Source: Gautieria morchelliformis (taxonomy: Eukaryota > Basidiomycota > Agaricomycetes > Gomphales > Gomphaceae). Taken from it: DNA of 64,000 bases. The translations under genes were made by a program, and so were the position numbers. Of the stretch, positions 43,489 through 54,357 are shown piece by piece (positions within the stretch are counted from its first letter, which is position 1; each line of letters starts with the position of its first letter). The stretch covers positions 52,699 to 116,698 of the forward strand of contig WHVA01000370.1 in assembly GCA_015179125.1 (NCBI GenBank). Direction: 5' to 3'. The notes below the pieces were generated by a model. The model saw only the letters and a list, made by a program, of their open reading frames with translations. It had not been told where the DNA came from and did not search any database.

Positions 43489-45040
43489 TGTGGGACCCAG
43501 AAATGCTTCTTTCCTATATCACCGAGCTTGAGTAGCCGAGATATATATATACTGAGCGCTCGGCACCCTACTTCCACACGCCGATCAGGGCAGGTATTGA
43601 TAAATGTGGCGTGATGGATGATCGCCGCGTGATCGTGATCGCGTGGCGGAATTGCGTGCAGGTGGCATGATCGTGATCGGTTGGCGCGTGCCTGATCGGG
43701 GTCGAGATGCGGCACGTCATCGTTGTGCGTAACTGGCGATTCTCAGTGGCCGTGTGTTGCTAGAGCCGTTCTATCGACTCTACAGTATATCTGTCCTGAG
43801 ACTCTCCGTCCACCTTCCACCGTTGTTCTCTCTTCCAATTTTCCATCCCCTGGTAGTGTGCGTGTGCGTGCCTGAGCTGGTACCGTCTGCCCCTTGGCAC
43901 TGCACCTCTCCTGTTGTTCCCTCGTTCTCGTTCCTTTCCTGTCTCTCTCCATTCCGCTTGCCGTTCTGCCTCCCGTTACATCACGCAACTCTGATTATAC
44001 GCACTACTCTCACCTTCACCCACTCCTCCACCACACGACATCACATCTACCTGTGTAACGCAAGACCACGTGCGCAGTCTAGACCATGTGTCGGGCATCG
44101 TAGTGTTTCTTGAGTGCTGCGTTGCTTCAGGCGGGGCGTCCTCCCTTCCCATATTCGCGTCCCAAAGCCATCTCGCATTCTCGCCTAACAGCCTTGTCAG
44201 GTCGGGTGTGGCGTAGTATGGCATTCTGCAGTGCGTCCTTTGCTGGCAACCTCGCACGCGTCGACGGCAAGCGGTGCAGTAGACGCACTCACACACACTC
44301 TCCAAACCTTCCGTCCCGTCCTGGTATCCAGCTCGACGGCGTTGAAGGCTGCTTTACGTCCGCCTGTCTTTATGTCACCATTTTTGTCTAGGCCCATGGA
44401 GTTGAGGGGAGTTAAATGGTGCCAATGGGTGTCGCTGGAGCTAGAGGATGTCATGGTTGGTGATGGCGATGGCGTTTTGACAACGAAACGAGATGGTGAG
44501 AGGACAATGTGAGGCCATGAGGAGCGGGACGACTCGGATGGACGAGCGCCCACGCTCGCACCCGCATGGACTCTGAGACAAGGGAGAATGACGGGGTGTG
44601 ACGATGAGATGAGAGGACAACTGGATGAGAATGAGATGGAAGGATGAGAGTACGACATGGGACGATGGAACGGTAAGACAATGCCACGCACGAACGATGA
44701 AGGACCGACGAAACCTCTTGAGTTAATGAGTACGATGGATGACACATCGACACTAACTAACCAGCCCGCTCTCCGTCGGCTGGTCTCGTCGCTCCCGACC
44801 CTCCAACACGCATTCCCGGCAGTCCCACCTCTTCCACCGCGCCTCATTCCCTCCTCTATCACGCGTGGAGCCCATCCTTCTGATCCCGACGCCGACGCCC
44901 CTACCGCCTCTCCCATATTCCCCATCCCCTGCCAGTCTAGCTGAGCAGATTGCCTTTATCAACCTCCGCACCTCCTCGCGCGCTGTCCCGGCACCCCAAC
45001 CTGCATACCCGCCAAGCCATCCGTTTTCCGCTCGAGGTAT

Positions 45041-45180
45041 AGTGGTCTCCCGGGTCGGGCTTAAGCCCGGGCTGAGCCCGAGCCCGGCCCAAGCCTCAGA
45101 AAGCCCGCTGGAAGGGCCGGGCTTGAGATCTGGGAAGCCCGAGCCCGGCCCTTAAGCCCGAGGCTTTTGGGTGGGAACCT
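45041..45180. repeat. GC-rich palindrome at the orientation switch
   Basis: GGGCTTAAGCCCGGGCTGAG on the left is answered by CCCGAGCCCGGCCCTTAAGC on the right, so the ~115 bp can fold into a GC hairpin. To its left the array runs forward, to its right inverted. Confidence 0.7.
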
Positions 45181-45905
45181 CCATTGTTGCCGCCATCGAG
45201 CCACGACATGGCAGGCTCACAAGAGGGACCGCAGGCCTCGTCGTCTGCCATAGCCAAACTACCCTGTGATCCCGCGCCGCCCCGCAGTCTCTTGTTGAAG
45301 GTTCCTGCATCGCGTGAAGATTCTCCCGATGAACGTGACGAAGAAGGCAGTGTCAGCGGCTATGACACCGATACGTCGACGATCTCGCTCGCCGCCTTCC
45401 CCAGGCTCGCCCTCTTCATCTGAATCTGCCGCGCGCATCTCCCCTTCCAAACTCTCACAAGCGTCGAATCAGAAACATGAGCAAGCCGGTCGGGTGCCGG
45501 TGCCCGTGTTATTTGCTCATCGTGGGACAAGCATGGCCTATTCCAAGCGATCTCTTACCTCGCAGAAATCACAGAATAGTATACGAACCGTCACCGTAGC
45601 GCCTTCTGATACGGCGTCGGTCTATACGCCATCCATAGACCGAGTCTCGTGACTTGACCCCGCAGCTGATGGTCACATGGGTTGCCGAAGGGATGTCCAC
45701 ACGCCGGCCATCTCCTCATCATCACCGCGCTGTGTCTGCCACAGTACCCGCGCTTGGTCTATCGAATATGGATGACACGAGAAATGTGCACACGAGCGGC
45801 CTCGTGCCAAACATTACTTCCCCGACCAGGCTGAGCGAGGAGCAGACGCGGAAGATCGTGGAGGATGAAGCGCATTTGCGGCAGATTGGCTGGAAGGCGC
45901 TACGA
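45181..45905 (+). pseudogene. RTC1: RTC1/WDR24-like fragment, copy C3 (linker region)
   Basis: Plus strand: MAGSQEGPQASSSAIAKLPC, VPASREDSPDERDEEGSVSG, then after a frameshift SSSESAARISPSKLSQASNQ and RTVTVAPSDTASVYTPSIDR, and finally LSEEQTRKIVEDEAHLRQIG followed by WKALRE. This is the low-complexity linker and the helix before the RING region of fungal RTC1. It matches C1 throughout and joins the R block at the same point. It has stops and a frameshift. Confidence 0.78.
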
Positions 45906-46741
45906 GACTCTTCTCCTCGCCCTTGCTGCCGACACCATTTTCGAGCAGGCCAAAGTGCGCCCCCAGGAACCATCGCCCACGACGCCACATGAGGGAGACC
46001 CCTTCCTCGCCCTCACGACGCTCGCAAACGCGCTGTACACGCACGCGTGCGTCCCCCCGCTCCTGCGCTTCCTCGTGTGCGTGGTGGCGGCACGTGTAGG
46101 ATGGGCGAAGGAGAGCCGGTGATTGAACTTGTGCGGAACGAGCTGCGCATGGCGGCGGTTCTTGTCCGTGGTGCGTAGTCTGAATACAGGCCGCACGAGA
46201 CGGCCCGCACGGTTGGTGCACAGATGTTCCCCTTCGCATAGACTCTTTTCAGCATTCAGAACATACTAACACTTGGTTTTACCAATTATGACGGCTGTAG
46301 CGATTATTTATACACTACATTACAGCCTGTGCTGAGTACTCATCCATCGTTTCATCTCGCATCATCTCCTCGTCGCTTCCTTTGCGCTCGCTTCTCCTTG
46401 CCCACTTATTTCTTCCAGGTACAGTAGAAGCGTTGTGTTGGCGGGGATGTGGGTGAGATAGAGTGTAAATACACAGAAGCAGAAGAACGAGGCCTGTCTC
46501 GTGCTTGAGCACTTTGATAGTAAACCCAAAGCACCAATTTCTCATATGCGCTGCAGCTTAAGTTTCAGCAGCGCAGGTCTCTCCCTTGTATCTTACATGG
46601 CTGATGCAGCGATGGCACCCGTCCCAGTGCTGCTCGTACTATCTCCCAAGGCGGTTCGATGCAGCACACGTTGCGACACGGCCGTGCTATTGGCCAAACT
46701 CCACCTGTACGCGGAGCGGCGCGGCCTAGAAGGCCTCTGGT
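45906..46741 (+). repeat. R and Q blocks copy C
   Basis: R part to ~46130 (FEQAKVRPQEPSP, ANALYTHACVPP, FLVCVVAA), then the Q block to 46741 (SYMADAAMAPVPVLLVLSPK) with an internal deletion near 46545 relative to the other Q copies. Confidence 0.6.
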
Positions 46742-47172
46742 CATCCCCCTGAGTAGGTGTCAGCGACTATCTGGTGTGCGTGGAGAGGGGCAAGAATTAA
46801 AATAAAAATAAAAATAAAAATAAAAAGAATGGCAGACGGCGAAAATAATAGAACATAAACGTCTCCACACTCCTCCTCCACGGAATGCGCACACGAAAGG
46901 GGTTGCGCCATACAGCAAGCGGGGCCCGGAGGTATCACCGGCTCACGGAACGAAGGAAGCAGCAGAAAACGCAATCAATGGAAGCATCCAGCGCCAAACT
47001 CTGAGTACAGAAGCGTCACAGGGACGGCAGCAAGTTGTCGATCGCGAGGAAGAAGCGCAAGAAGAGTACATAGCCAGGAACCGAAGCCGAAGGAGCAACG
47101 CTAGGGACACGTGGCGCCGTGCGGCCAATTCATCTCTCCAGCGCCCGATCGGTCACGTGGGAGTAACCGTCG
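46742..47172 (-). repeat. core repeat copy
   Basis: Inverted copy of the core repeat with the same inner landmarks, lying between Q block C and P block C as in the forward units. An AAAAAT short tandem (46799-46825) replaces a T-rich stretch of the other copies. Confidence 0.7.
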
Positions 47173-49990
47173 TCACCCGTATGTTTGGGAGACGCAGGAC
47201 GTCTCACTTGCAACCGACTCCCCGCTATTGACGGTTAACCACGATTTACTGCAACGGCTCGAGGTGGGAACTTGTAGGACACTGCCAATAGCCTACCTCG
47301 AGCGGAAAACGGATGGCTTGGCGGGTATGCAGGTTGGGGTGCGGGGACAGCGCGCGAGGAGGTGTGGAGGTTGATAAAGGCAATCTGCTCAGCTAGACTG
47401 GCGGGGGACGGGGAATATGGGAGAGGCGGTAGGGGTGTCGGCGTCGGCATCGGAAGGATGGGCTCGACGCGTGATAGAGGAGGGAATGAGGCGAGGTGGA
47501 AGAGGCGGGACCGGCGGGAATGCGTGTTGGAGGGTCGGGAGCGACGAGTCCAGCCGACAGAGTGGGCTGGTTTGTTGGCTTCGGTAACTCCATGGTAGAT
47601 CGCATTGTCCCGCCTGTCAAGACTGATTCTGTCTTGGACGTAGGCATCGAGGGACTTTCTGGTTTTCCCCATCTTTCCTTGGGTCAATGTTATCCTTGTT
47701 GACCAGAACGTCAACTCAAGAATATGGAGGAGAGTTGAACATTTCAAATATCAGGTATCCGCCTCACCGAGGGCTTCCCTCCAAGTATGTGTCGAACGCA
47801 AGTTGTTTACGCTCAACCGATTATGGCCGAATGCCTCAGACTCACGCCGGGTGGGTTAGGCTGAGTGTGGGCTGAATTGATTCAGGATCGACTCATTGGC
47901 TCCTTGACGCACTGCAGTGTCGATGTGTCATCCATCGTACTCATTGACTCAAGAGGTTTCGTCGGTTCTTCATCGTTCGCGCGTGGCATTGTCTTACCGT
48001 TTCACCGTCCCAGGTGATTCTCACATCCTTCCATCTCATCCCCATCCTGTCGTCCTCTCATCTGATCGTCCCCACCCGCCATTCTCGCTTGTCTCAGAGT
48101 CCATGCGGGTGCGAGCGTGGGCACTCGTCCATCGAGCCGTCCCACTCCTCATTGGCTCGTGTTGTCCTCTCACCGTGTCGTTCCATTCTCCCACCGTCTT
48201 CAACATCACATCCTCGGCTCCGGAGACACTCATCGGCACCATTTAACTCCCCTCAACTGCAAGGGCCTACACAAACATGGTGACATAAAGACAGGCGGAC
48301 GTGCAGCAGCCTTTGACGCAGTCGAGCTGGATACCAGGACGGGACGCAAGGATTGGAGAGTGTGGGTGAGAGCTTCTACTGCGCCGCTGGCCGTCGACAC
48401 GTGCGAGGTTGCCAGGACAGGACGCACTCCCGAATGCCCTGCTACGCCACACCCGACCTGACAAGGCTGTTAGGCGAGAACGCGAGATGGCATTGGGACG
48501 CGAATATGCAACGGGAGGACGCCCCGCCTGAAGGAACGCGGGACCCAAGCCACACCATGACACACCCGACACATGGCGTTCTGAGTCAGATGGTCTGATG
48601 GCCTTACGTTCTACCGGTAGTCGTATGGTGGAGGAGTGGGTGAAGACGAGAGTAGTGCGTATATGGAGAGGACTTGTGTGATGGAATGGGAGGCAGAGCG
48701 GTAAGCGTCATAGAGAGAGACAGGAAGGAAACGACAACAAGGGAACACCAGGAAAGGTGGATTGCCACGAGGCAGACGGTACCAGCTCAGGCACGCACAC
48801 GCACACTACCAGGGGCCGGAAAGTGGGAAGAGGGAACAACGGTGGGAGGTGGACGGAGAGTCTCAGGACATACTCTAGGGTCGATAAATTCTCTAGAAAT
48901 AGACGGCCATTGAGAATCGCCAGTTACGCACGGGAGCCACGATGACATGACGCATCTGGACCCCGATCAGGCACGCGCCAACCGATCACGATCAAGCCAC
49001 CAGCACGCAATTACGCCACGTGATCATGATCACGCGGCGATCATCCATCACGCCAACTCATCAATCGCTGCCCTGATCGGCGTGTGGAAGGAGGGTGCCG
49101 AGTGCTCAGTATATATATATCGGCTACTCAAGCTCGGTGATATAAGGAACAAGCATTTCTGGGTCCCACACCTGGTGACCCGGATTGTCTGCGCTTGCCG
49201 TCTGGAGAGAACACTACCGAGTAGACACCTGATGGAATATATGTCTCCCTGCTCATGGACAAAAGGGCCGTACAGAAAGTGGATACCGGAGCTATAACCG
49301 GCACACGGGAGTACGGAAGCGGCAGAAAAGGCAATCAACGGAAGCATCCAGCGCCAAGCTCCAATTGGCAACAGGCAGGTTGCCAAGATCGGGAGGAAGA
49401 AGCGCAAGAAGTGAAGTAGCCAGGAACCCGAAGCCAGAACCCCGAAGCCGAAGGAACGCATAGCCCGGATGGTAGTACACATTTCATCGGGACGGCTTAG
49501 CTTGGGGACCTGTGCTGTGATATAGCAGTGAGACATTTAGCAAAAATATTCGGTGAGTCAACTTAACTTCATCGGTCTACATGTGGTTATCCTGACACCG
49601 GGGCCACCACATCGTACGGTTTAGCTTGGACAGGTGCGACGCAATGGCTGTGTTACGCACAGAGGCTATGATATTCGCGTCCCTGGCTCATTGTATCTCT
49701 ATAAAAATAGAATGTCCCGCTCATCATCTTGTGAGCGATCCTAATCGAAACGTCGCCACGCCTCAAGACATCGACTACGCCTCCCACCAGGTGCCACCTC
49801 CCTGGGTATGGGTGGATTCTCGGTGGGGCTGATTGCTAATATTTTTGCGTGTCGCTCGAAAAGGACATCCTTTGTGTGGGCCGTAAATTCTGCCACCGAC
49901 CGTCCTTACACGCATACGCCTCTACATACGGTGACCATATCCCCCTTCTCAGTACGTGCATGTTGTACCGTACAAGACTCAACTTGGGTC
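47173..49990 (-). repeat. mosaic unit, P block copy C and RTC1 5' flank
   Basis: Inverted counterpart of 28568-31337 and 42561-45040. It includes the AEQIAFINL stretch (about 47360-47400, minus), a core copy (about 49255-49475), a damaged WD40 scrap (SVVFSPDGKR, minus, near 49200-49245) and at 49840-49990 the flank that precedes RTC1 at 42561. No intact gene. Confidence 0.7.
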
Positions 49991-50040
49991 CCGAACAGAT
50001 ACCCATTTATTGCCGAGAAACAGCTCTCATACAACACTAA

Positions 50041-50439
50041 CACTGGAGGCATATAAAAATTTTCTGGTCCGAAAAACTGTTCAAAAAACTGTAAAGATAT
50101 TCCTATTTTTTTTACTGTTTTTAATGTAAAAAAACTTTAACAAAATTTTGTGTTTTTGTCAGAATTTGTTGAGCAAGAAAATTGTAAAAAACTTTAAAGT
50201 TTTTTGCAGGGTTTTTTTATGTCTTTTTATAAGTTTCTTTGCGAAAACACAAGAAACACATGAAAAACCCTGAAAAAAACCTTGAATTTTTTTACAATTT
50301 TCTTGCTCAAGAAATTCTAATAAAAACACAAAATTTTATTATAGTTTTTTTTACATAAAAAACACTAAAAATATTTGGAAAATCTTTACAGTTTTTTCAA
50401 CAGTTTTTCAGACAAGAAAACTTTTATATGCCTGCAGTG
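50041..50439. mobile_element. 399 bp MITE, Harbinger/Tourist-like
   Basis: The ends CACTGGAGGCATATAAAA and TTTTATATGCCTGCAGTG are inverted repeats extending inward for ~170 bases with few mismatches, so the whole element folds into one hairpin. Flanks are TAA (50038-50040) and TAA (50440-50442), the 3 bp target duplication typical of PIF/Harbinger. Very AT-rich and without coding capacity. Confidence 0.88.
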
Positions 50440-50442
50440 TAA

Positions 50443-50881
50443 ATAAGACATCCTAGTTAGTTACATGTACATAGAGCTTCTTGACCCTGAACTACAACTT
50501 GGTAGTTGCCTGTCCTCAGCGAATCAAGCTAGTCTTTTGAGGTCCGCTCAATCCAACTTCTTACACATGTGCACGTATCGCGCCTCTCACTACGGTGCAC
50601 ATCAACAGACCACTGTATGGCGCCCCTCACTAATGTGCATGTGCATGAGGGCTATGAGCCTGGATGGACGTATTAGAGCGCGACGATCACCTGCAAGACA
50701 ACTTACCATCCTGTACATTTACCATGGCAGACCAATGGTCTGCCACAGTCTCAGACCATGTCGAAACGTTGGCATGGAAGGGGCATCGTTTCTCATCCTT
50801 GCGCATCTGATGTACGCACAGGTGGATTTGGCATTGTGTGTTAGTTTGGACTCCGTGAAACATACCTCAGGTATGCAGTTA
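50443..50881. other. no gene recognised
   Basis: A 140-codon frame (50465-50887) has no motif and no homologue in the window. It ends at the Copia target duplication. Confidence 0.4.
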
Positions 50882-51058
50882 TGTTAGAATAAGTGAGACG
50901 CACGAGTAAGAATGCAAGAGAATGTATTTGTATCACTTGTTCTGTGAACTTGTTGGGGGCAAATGGATGGGTACATACATGAAATGTAAAGACTTATATA
51001 TGGTCTTGGAACAATAAGAAAGTAGAAACAAAGGAAAAAGGGAGAACAAAAGACCTGT
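50882..51058 (-). repeat. Copia element 2, 3' LTR (partial)
   Basis: About 177 bp matching 54105-54281 with few changes. The U3 end is missing. Confidence 0.8.
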
Positions 51059-51059
51059 C

Positions 51060-51195
51060 CCTTGAGTGGGTGGACTTTGATGGTTTGCCTTTCCATTGGG
51101 TGGATCCTCCAGGCATAACGGCAGCAGCTACATCGAGTGTGTCGGAAGTAGCATGCAAAATGGCGTTATGAAGGCGACCCTCTTCATTCATGAGA
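51060..51195 (-). pseudogene. Copia element 2 gag, C-terminal scrap
   Basis: Minus strand LVTRLMNEEGRLHN, the conserved VTRLLNEE helix that precedes the zinc knuckle in UBN2-type gag. It runs directly into LTR sequence, so knuckle and pol are deleted. Confidence 0.65.
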
Positions 51196-51765
51196 CGAGT
51201 GACCAGAATGCATTCGCAGGATGTCCTACCCATAAGTCATGTGGGATCAGCCCAGTGGACGAAGAGTCCATGCAGGGTAACATATATGCAGGTCTCAAGG
51301 TGTGTTTTCGTACATAGGTGCCTTTGTCATCTTTTCTCCCCATCATTTCACATTCGCACTCCTCCTTGTTTCTATTGTATACATGTTTCATCTTTTCTGT
51401 ATCCTGACTGCGCACCCCTATCCAACCCTGACTCACAATGGCCTCTTTCCTATTCGCTAGCACCATATGAGCATTCGGTATAACTAGTCTACATTCGCAT
51501 GTACATTCCCCAGTTCAATTATCATACATCCATCTTGTGCAAAACTTGACCTCGCTGTGACTATCGTCTTGAGCCCTCTCCTGTAGATTTCTATCTTCGA
51601 CCAGAGGAAGACTTAAGCATCACTGGTGAGTTTTCATACTTAACCTTTGTTGCCTTAGCCTTCGAACTATTATCTGTGCTGTCGGTTAAGGGCTCCAAAG
51701 GAGTGCCTTTGCCGGTGAAAGAATTGTTGCTACTTAAACAACCTTTCTGTGACACCTTGCACATT

Positions 51766-53247
51766 TGTTTTGGAACCCTTCAAGACTTTGGTGTTATTGC
51801 TAACACTTCAATCTATCAGAACATGTCGTTTACGAGACTCAAAGAATATTAAACAATGCTGCAGCACAACTCCGGAAATAATTTAATATTTGTACCTTGG
51901 TTGCAATCCGCGTAAAAACTAGTCCAAGTTAATACGGATGGAAGGCAATACGTTTCTTAGCAGCACTGAACAATAAACTAAAAGAATGTAGGTTCAAGGA
52001 CACTATCTGGGTCCAAGCGTATTCCAAAATATAAAGGAATGTACTTAGCAGGCGAGTTTATAAATGGACTGCCCTGATAATCTACCAGCGCACAGCAATA
52101 AAACGAGGGACGAGTTTTGTGAACAAAGCGACTTGTGAAAGTCTCTAATCAGGAAAATCGACTGACTAGATCGTCTCGGGTATTGGAGTGCGAATGGCAA
52201 GACTTTCAATTGACAGACTCACTCTGTAGAATTACACCTGGAGGATTAGTCCAAGTGGCTAAGCAGTAAAGTAACTACTTAACAAGGTATTAGACACTAA
52301 AGTAAGTGAATAACCCTAGCTGGGATTAGCAGCTTAGTAAGATGCAAGTCACACGAGGTCACGTGTAGGATAGAAGATGGGTAGATTGCTTGATTGATCA
52401 AGGAGGTCAGAATGGCCTCCTTTTATATTGTAAAATACACAGGATTACGTAAAATGGGGTTCTTCTATCTATTAGGCGAGTGATGTCATAAGTAAATATT
52501 TGCACTGCTGAAACACACCCTCGTAACTATTGTGGCGTGTTTGTGCAAAGAAATTGGAAATAGATAGCCAATCACCTTCCCTGGTTTGCACAGCCTTACA
52601 CAGCCTTACACAGCCTTTCACAGCCTTTCACAGCCCTGCACAGCCCTACACAGCCCTACGCAGCCACTATGACATCAAGGGGCCTATTTGGTGTCGTAGC
52701 GTTGCGTTTGGAGGACCCATTCATCCAATAGGCTTTATCAAACCTGCACCCTAGTTTTGGCTTTGTACATCTTTGTGTGACTTTGTACGCAGCCTTGCAC
52801 AGCCATGGTTGCTATCATGCAAGTCATGTGCCAGCTGGGTTTGAATTGCACAGGCTTGTGTAAGCAGTAGAGGACACATTCAATCTCAGTGGCTGAGTTT
52901 GAGTGAGCCAAGGTACCGGAGTTGTGGGTGCTTGAGTGCCTGCAACTCCAAGTTTACGGTTCATGGGAAACTCCGGTCGGAGTTTTAAACTGAGTTTGAA
53001 ACTGAGCGGCTGTGGCAGAGTTGTGGACGTGCATGGGTTCATAACTCTGCCTGACAGAATAAGGAGTTTTTGAGCCAGGGAAGCCAAGTTAAATGGCGAA
53101 AAATAAGAGGAAATTTAAGGGATATTTGAATAGAGTTCTCCCAACGATAGCCACGTGTATTAGCTACTATCAGCTGGGAAAACAGGGTTTTAAAGCGGTT
53201 TTAATCCTTTTTTCGCGAGGCTTTTCATTAGCAACGGTTCCCACACA
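51766..53247. mobile_element. 1.48 kb solo LTR inside L3
   Basis: TGTTTTGGAACC at one end and GGTTCCCACACA at the other (10 of 12 inverted). Flanks ACATT (51761-51765) and ACGTT (53248-53252); the empty site in L2 reads ACGTT, so a 5 bp duplication with one CpG transition. No protein motif. A 10 bp tandem array lies inside (52589-52665). An accordion-type non-autonomous LTR element is the alternative. Confidence 0.8.
52589..52665 (+). repeat. 10 bp minisatellite CACAGCCYTN
   Basis: Seven full units and one partial of CACAGCC plus three variable bases. Confidence 0.9.
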
Positions 53248-53511
53248 ACGTTACATCGTCAAGTGCCACAGGCTATTTCGCTACAACTGTAGATAGGGAA
53301 AGCCCCGATCGGGTAGCCCTCTTATCTTCTGAACATTTATTGGTTCACCCTATTCACCAAACAGCACACCTATTCGCACAAGTCATTCAGGCATTCGCTG
53401 TGTTCACTAATACATGATATTAACGCCTAAAAACCAATCTTGACATGGGGGTGGTTAGTGGAAGGATCGGAAGGAGAATCAAAAGAGGTGGAAGGAGCAT
53501 TGTATTTTTCC

Positions 53512-54055
53512 ACCTGATAACATTCCTCCAAGCGATAAGCAGCATGACGAGTATTGGCTACGTACTGAGCAATGGTGGATTCTGAAGGCATGGACATTTT
53601 GAGGAAATCCATATGCATGGTGAGCAAGACACCCAAACCACTCACGCAGTGAATTTGGGTGAGATTCTGCCAAATAACAAAAGGGTCCTCCTCATTTCTG
53701 ACGTGGTGAAGCTGCGAAGGTTCTATTGCAAGGATAATTTGGAGCGAGCGAGGCGTTGCTTCTCCAAGAAGGTTCTGGTGCCTCTGGAGTTGGGTGCAGT
53801 GGTTGGCATGACATTTCGGCCACAGACAATGCCAAATAGTCCTTTTTCCTCCAGGAGGGCTTCCATTTGAATTTTCCAGTCATCATATTTGACTTTGTTG
53901 AGCTTGTCAAAAGGTAATGAAGGCATGATCTGATAAGATTTCCGGTGTACTATCTGAGTAGGGACCGTGACAAAATTCCAGTGTGCTGCAGCAGTGACTG
54001 TGAGCTCGCAAGCTATTCCAGTGTGTCCAAGACAGAGGCTGTGAGGGGGTACCAA
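53512..54055 (-). pseudogene. Copia element 2 gag, N-terminal part
   Basis: From ATG 53926 on the minus strand: MPSLPFDKLNKVKYDDWKIQ, MEALLEEKGLFGIV, FLEKQRLARSKL, then after a frameshift between 53723 and 53645 GLGVLLTMHMDFLKMSMPSE, YVANTRHAAYRLEECYQ. These are the ordered motifs of UBN2-type Copia gag. The frame is lost at 53511, where L3-associated sequence begins. Confidence 0.8.
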
Positions 54056-54104
54056 TTTGTGTCTGGTGACAGTTGCAGTGATCCGGCAACGGGAGATCCG
54101 TTTG

Positions 54105-54352
54105 TGTTAGAATAAGTGAGACGCATGAGTAAGAATGCAAGAGAATGTATTTGTATTGTTTGTTCTGTGAGCTTGTTGGGGCAAATTGATGGGTACATAC
54201 ATGAAATGTAAAGACTTATATATGTTCTTGGAACAATAAGAAAGTAGAAACAAAGGAAAAAAGGGAGAACAAAAGGGCTTGACAATGGTACACGCAAACC
54301 TTTGGTTATATAAGCGGAACGAACGCGTAACCAGCTTGTTAGAATTCCAACA
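54105..54352 (-). repeat. Copia element 2, 5' LTR
   Basis: 248 bp, sense TGTTGGAATTC to ATTCTAACA. Confidence 0.82.
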
Positions 54353-54357
54353 AGTTA

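Larger units (their letters stand above)
42561..45040 (+). repeat. RTC1 5' flank and mosaic P block copy B
   Basis: 42561-42696 is the upstream flank of RTC1 copy C2 and recurs inverted at 49840-50000. The P block proper follows (42697 on), colinear with 28568-31250. It has a core copy at about 43118-43392, a WD40 scrap at 43402-43488 and the AEQIAFINL stretch near 44940-44970, and it ends at the GC palindrome. Confidence 0.7.
51196..53511 (+). repeat. L3: TGTCATGA-family LTR fragment inside Copia gag
   Basis: 51208-51765 and 53253-53345 match 6337-6969 of L2 in the same order; between them lies the solo LTR 51766-53247. The start of the LTR is missing. 53346-53511 is unassigned. The gag frame on either side belongs to one element. 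Confidence 0.65.
50882..54352 (-). mobile_element. Copia element 2: LTRs plus gag only, with nested LTRs
   Basis: The outer ends TGTTAGAATAAG (50882) and ATTCCAACA (54352) are flanked by the perfect 5 bp duplication AGTTA (50877-50881, 54353-54357). Sense (minus) order: 5' LTR 54352-54105, gag N-terminus 54055-53512, an inserted block 53511-51196, gag C-terminal scrap 51195-51060, truncated 3' LTR 51058-50882. No pol, so it is an internally deleted derivative. Confidence 0.85.

Noticed and set aside
50465..50887. 140-codon ORF
   Set aside because: No motif, no copy elsewhere in the window, and it ends inside a transposon target duplication.
52240..52320. tRNA-like stretch (TAGTCCAAGTGGCTAA)
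   Set aside because: An A-box-like match only, no B box at the right distance, and it lies inside a solo LTR.
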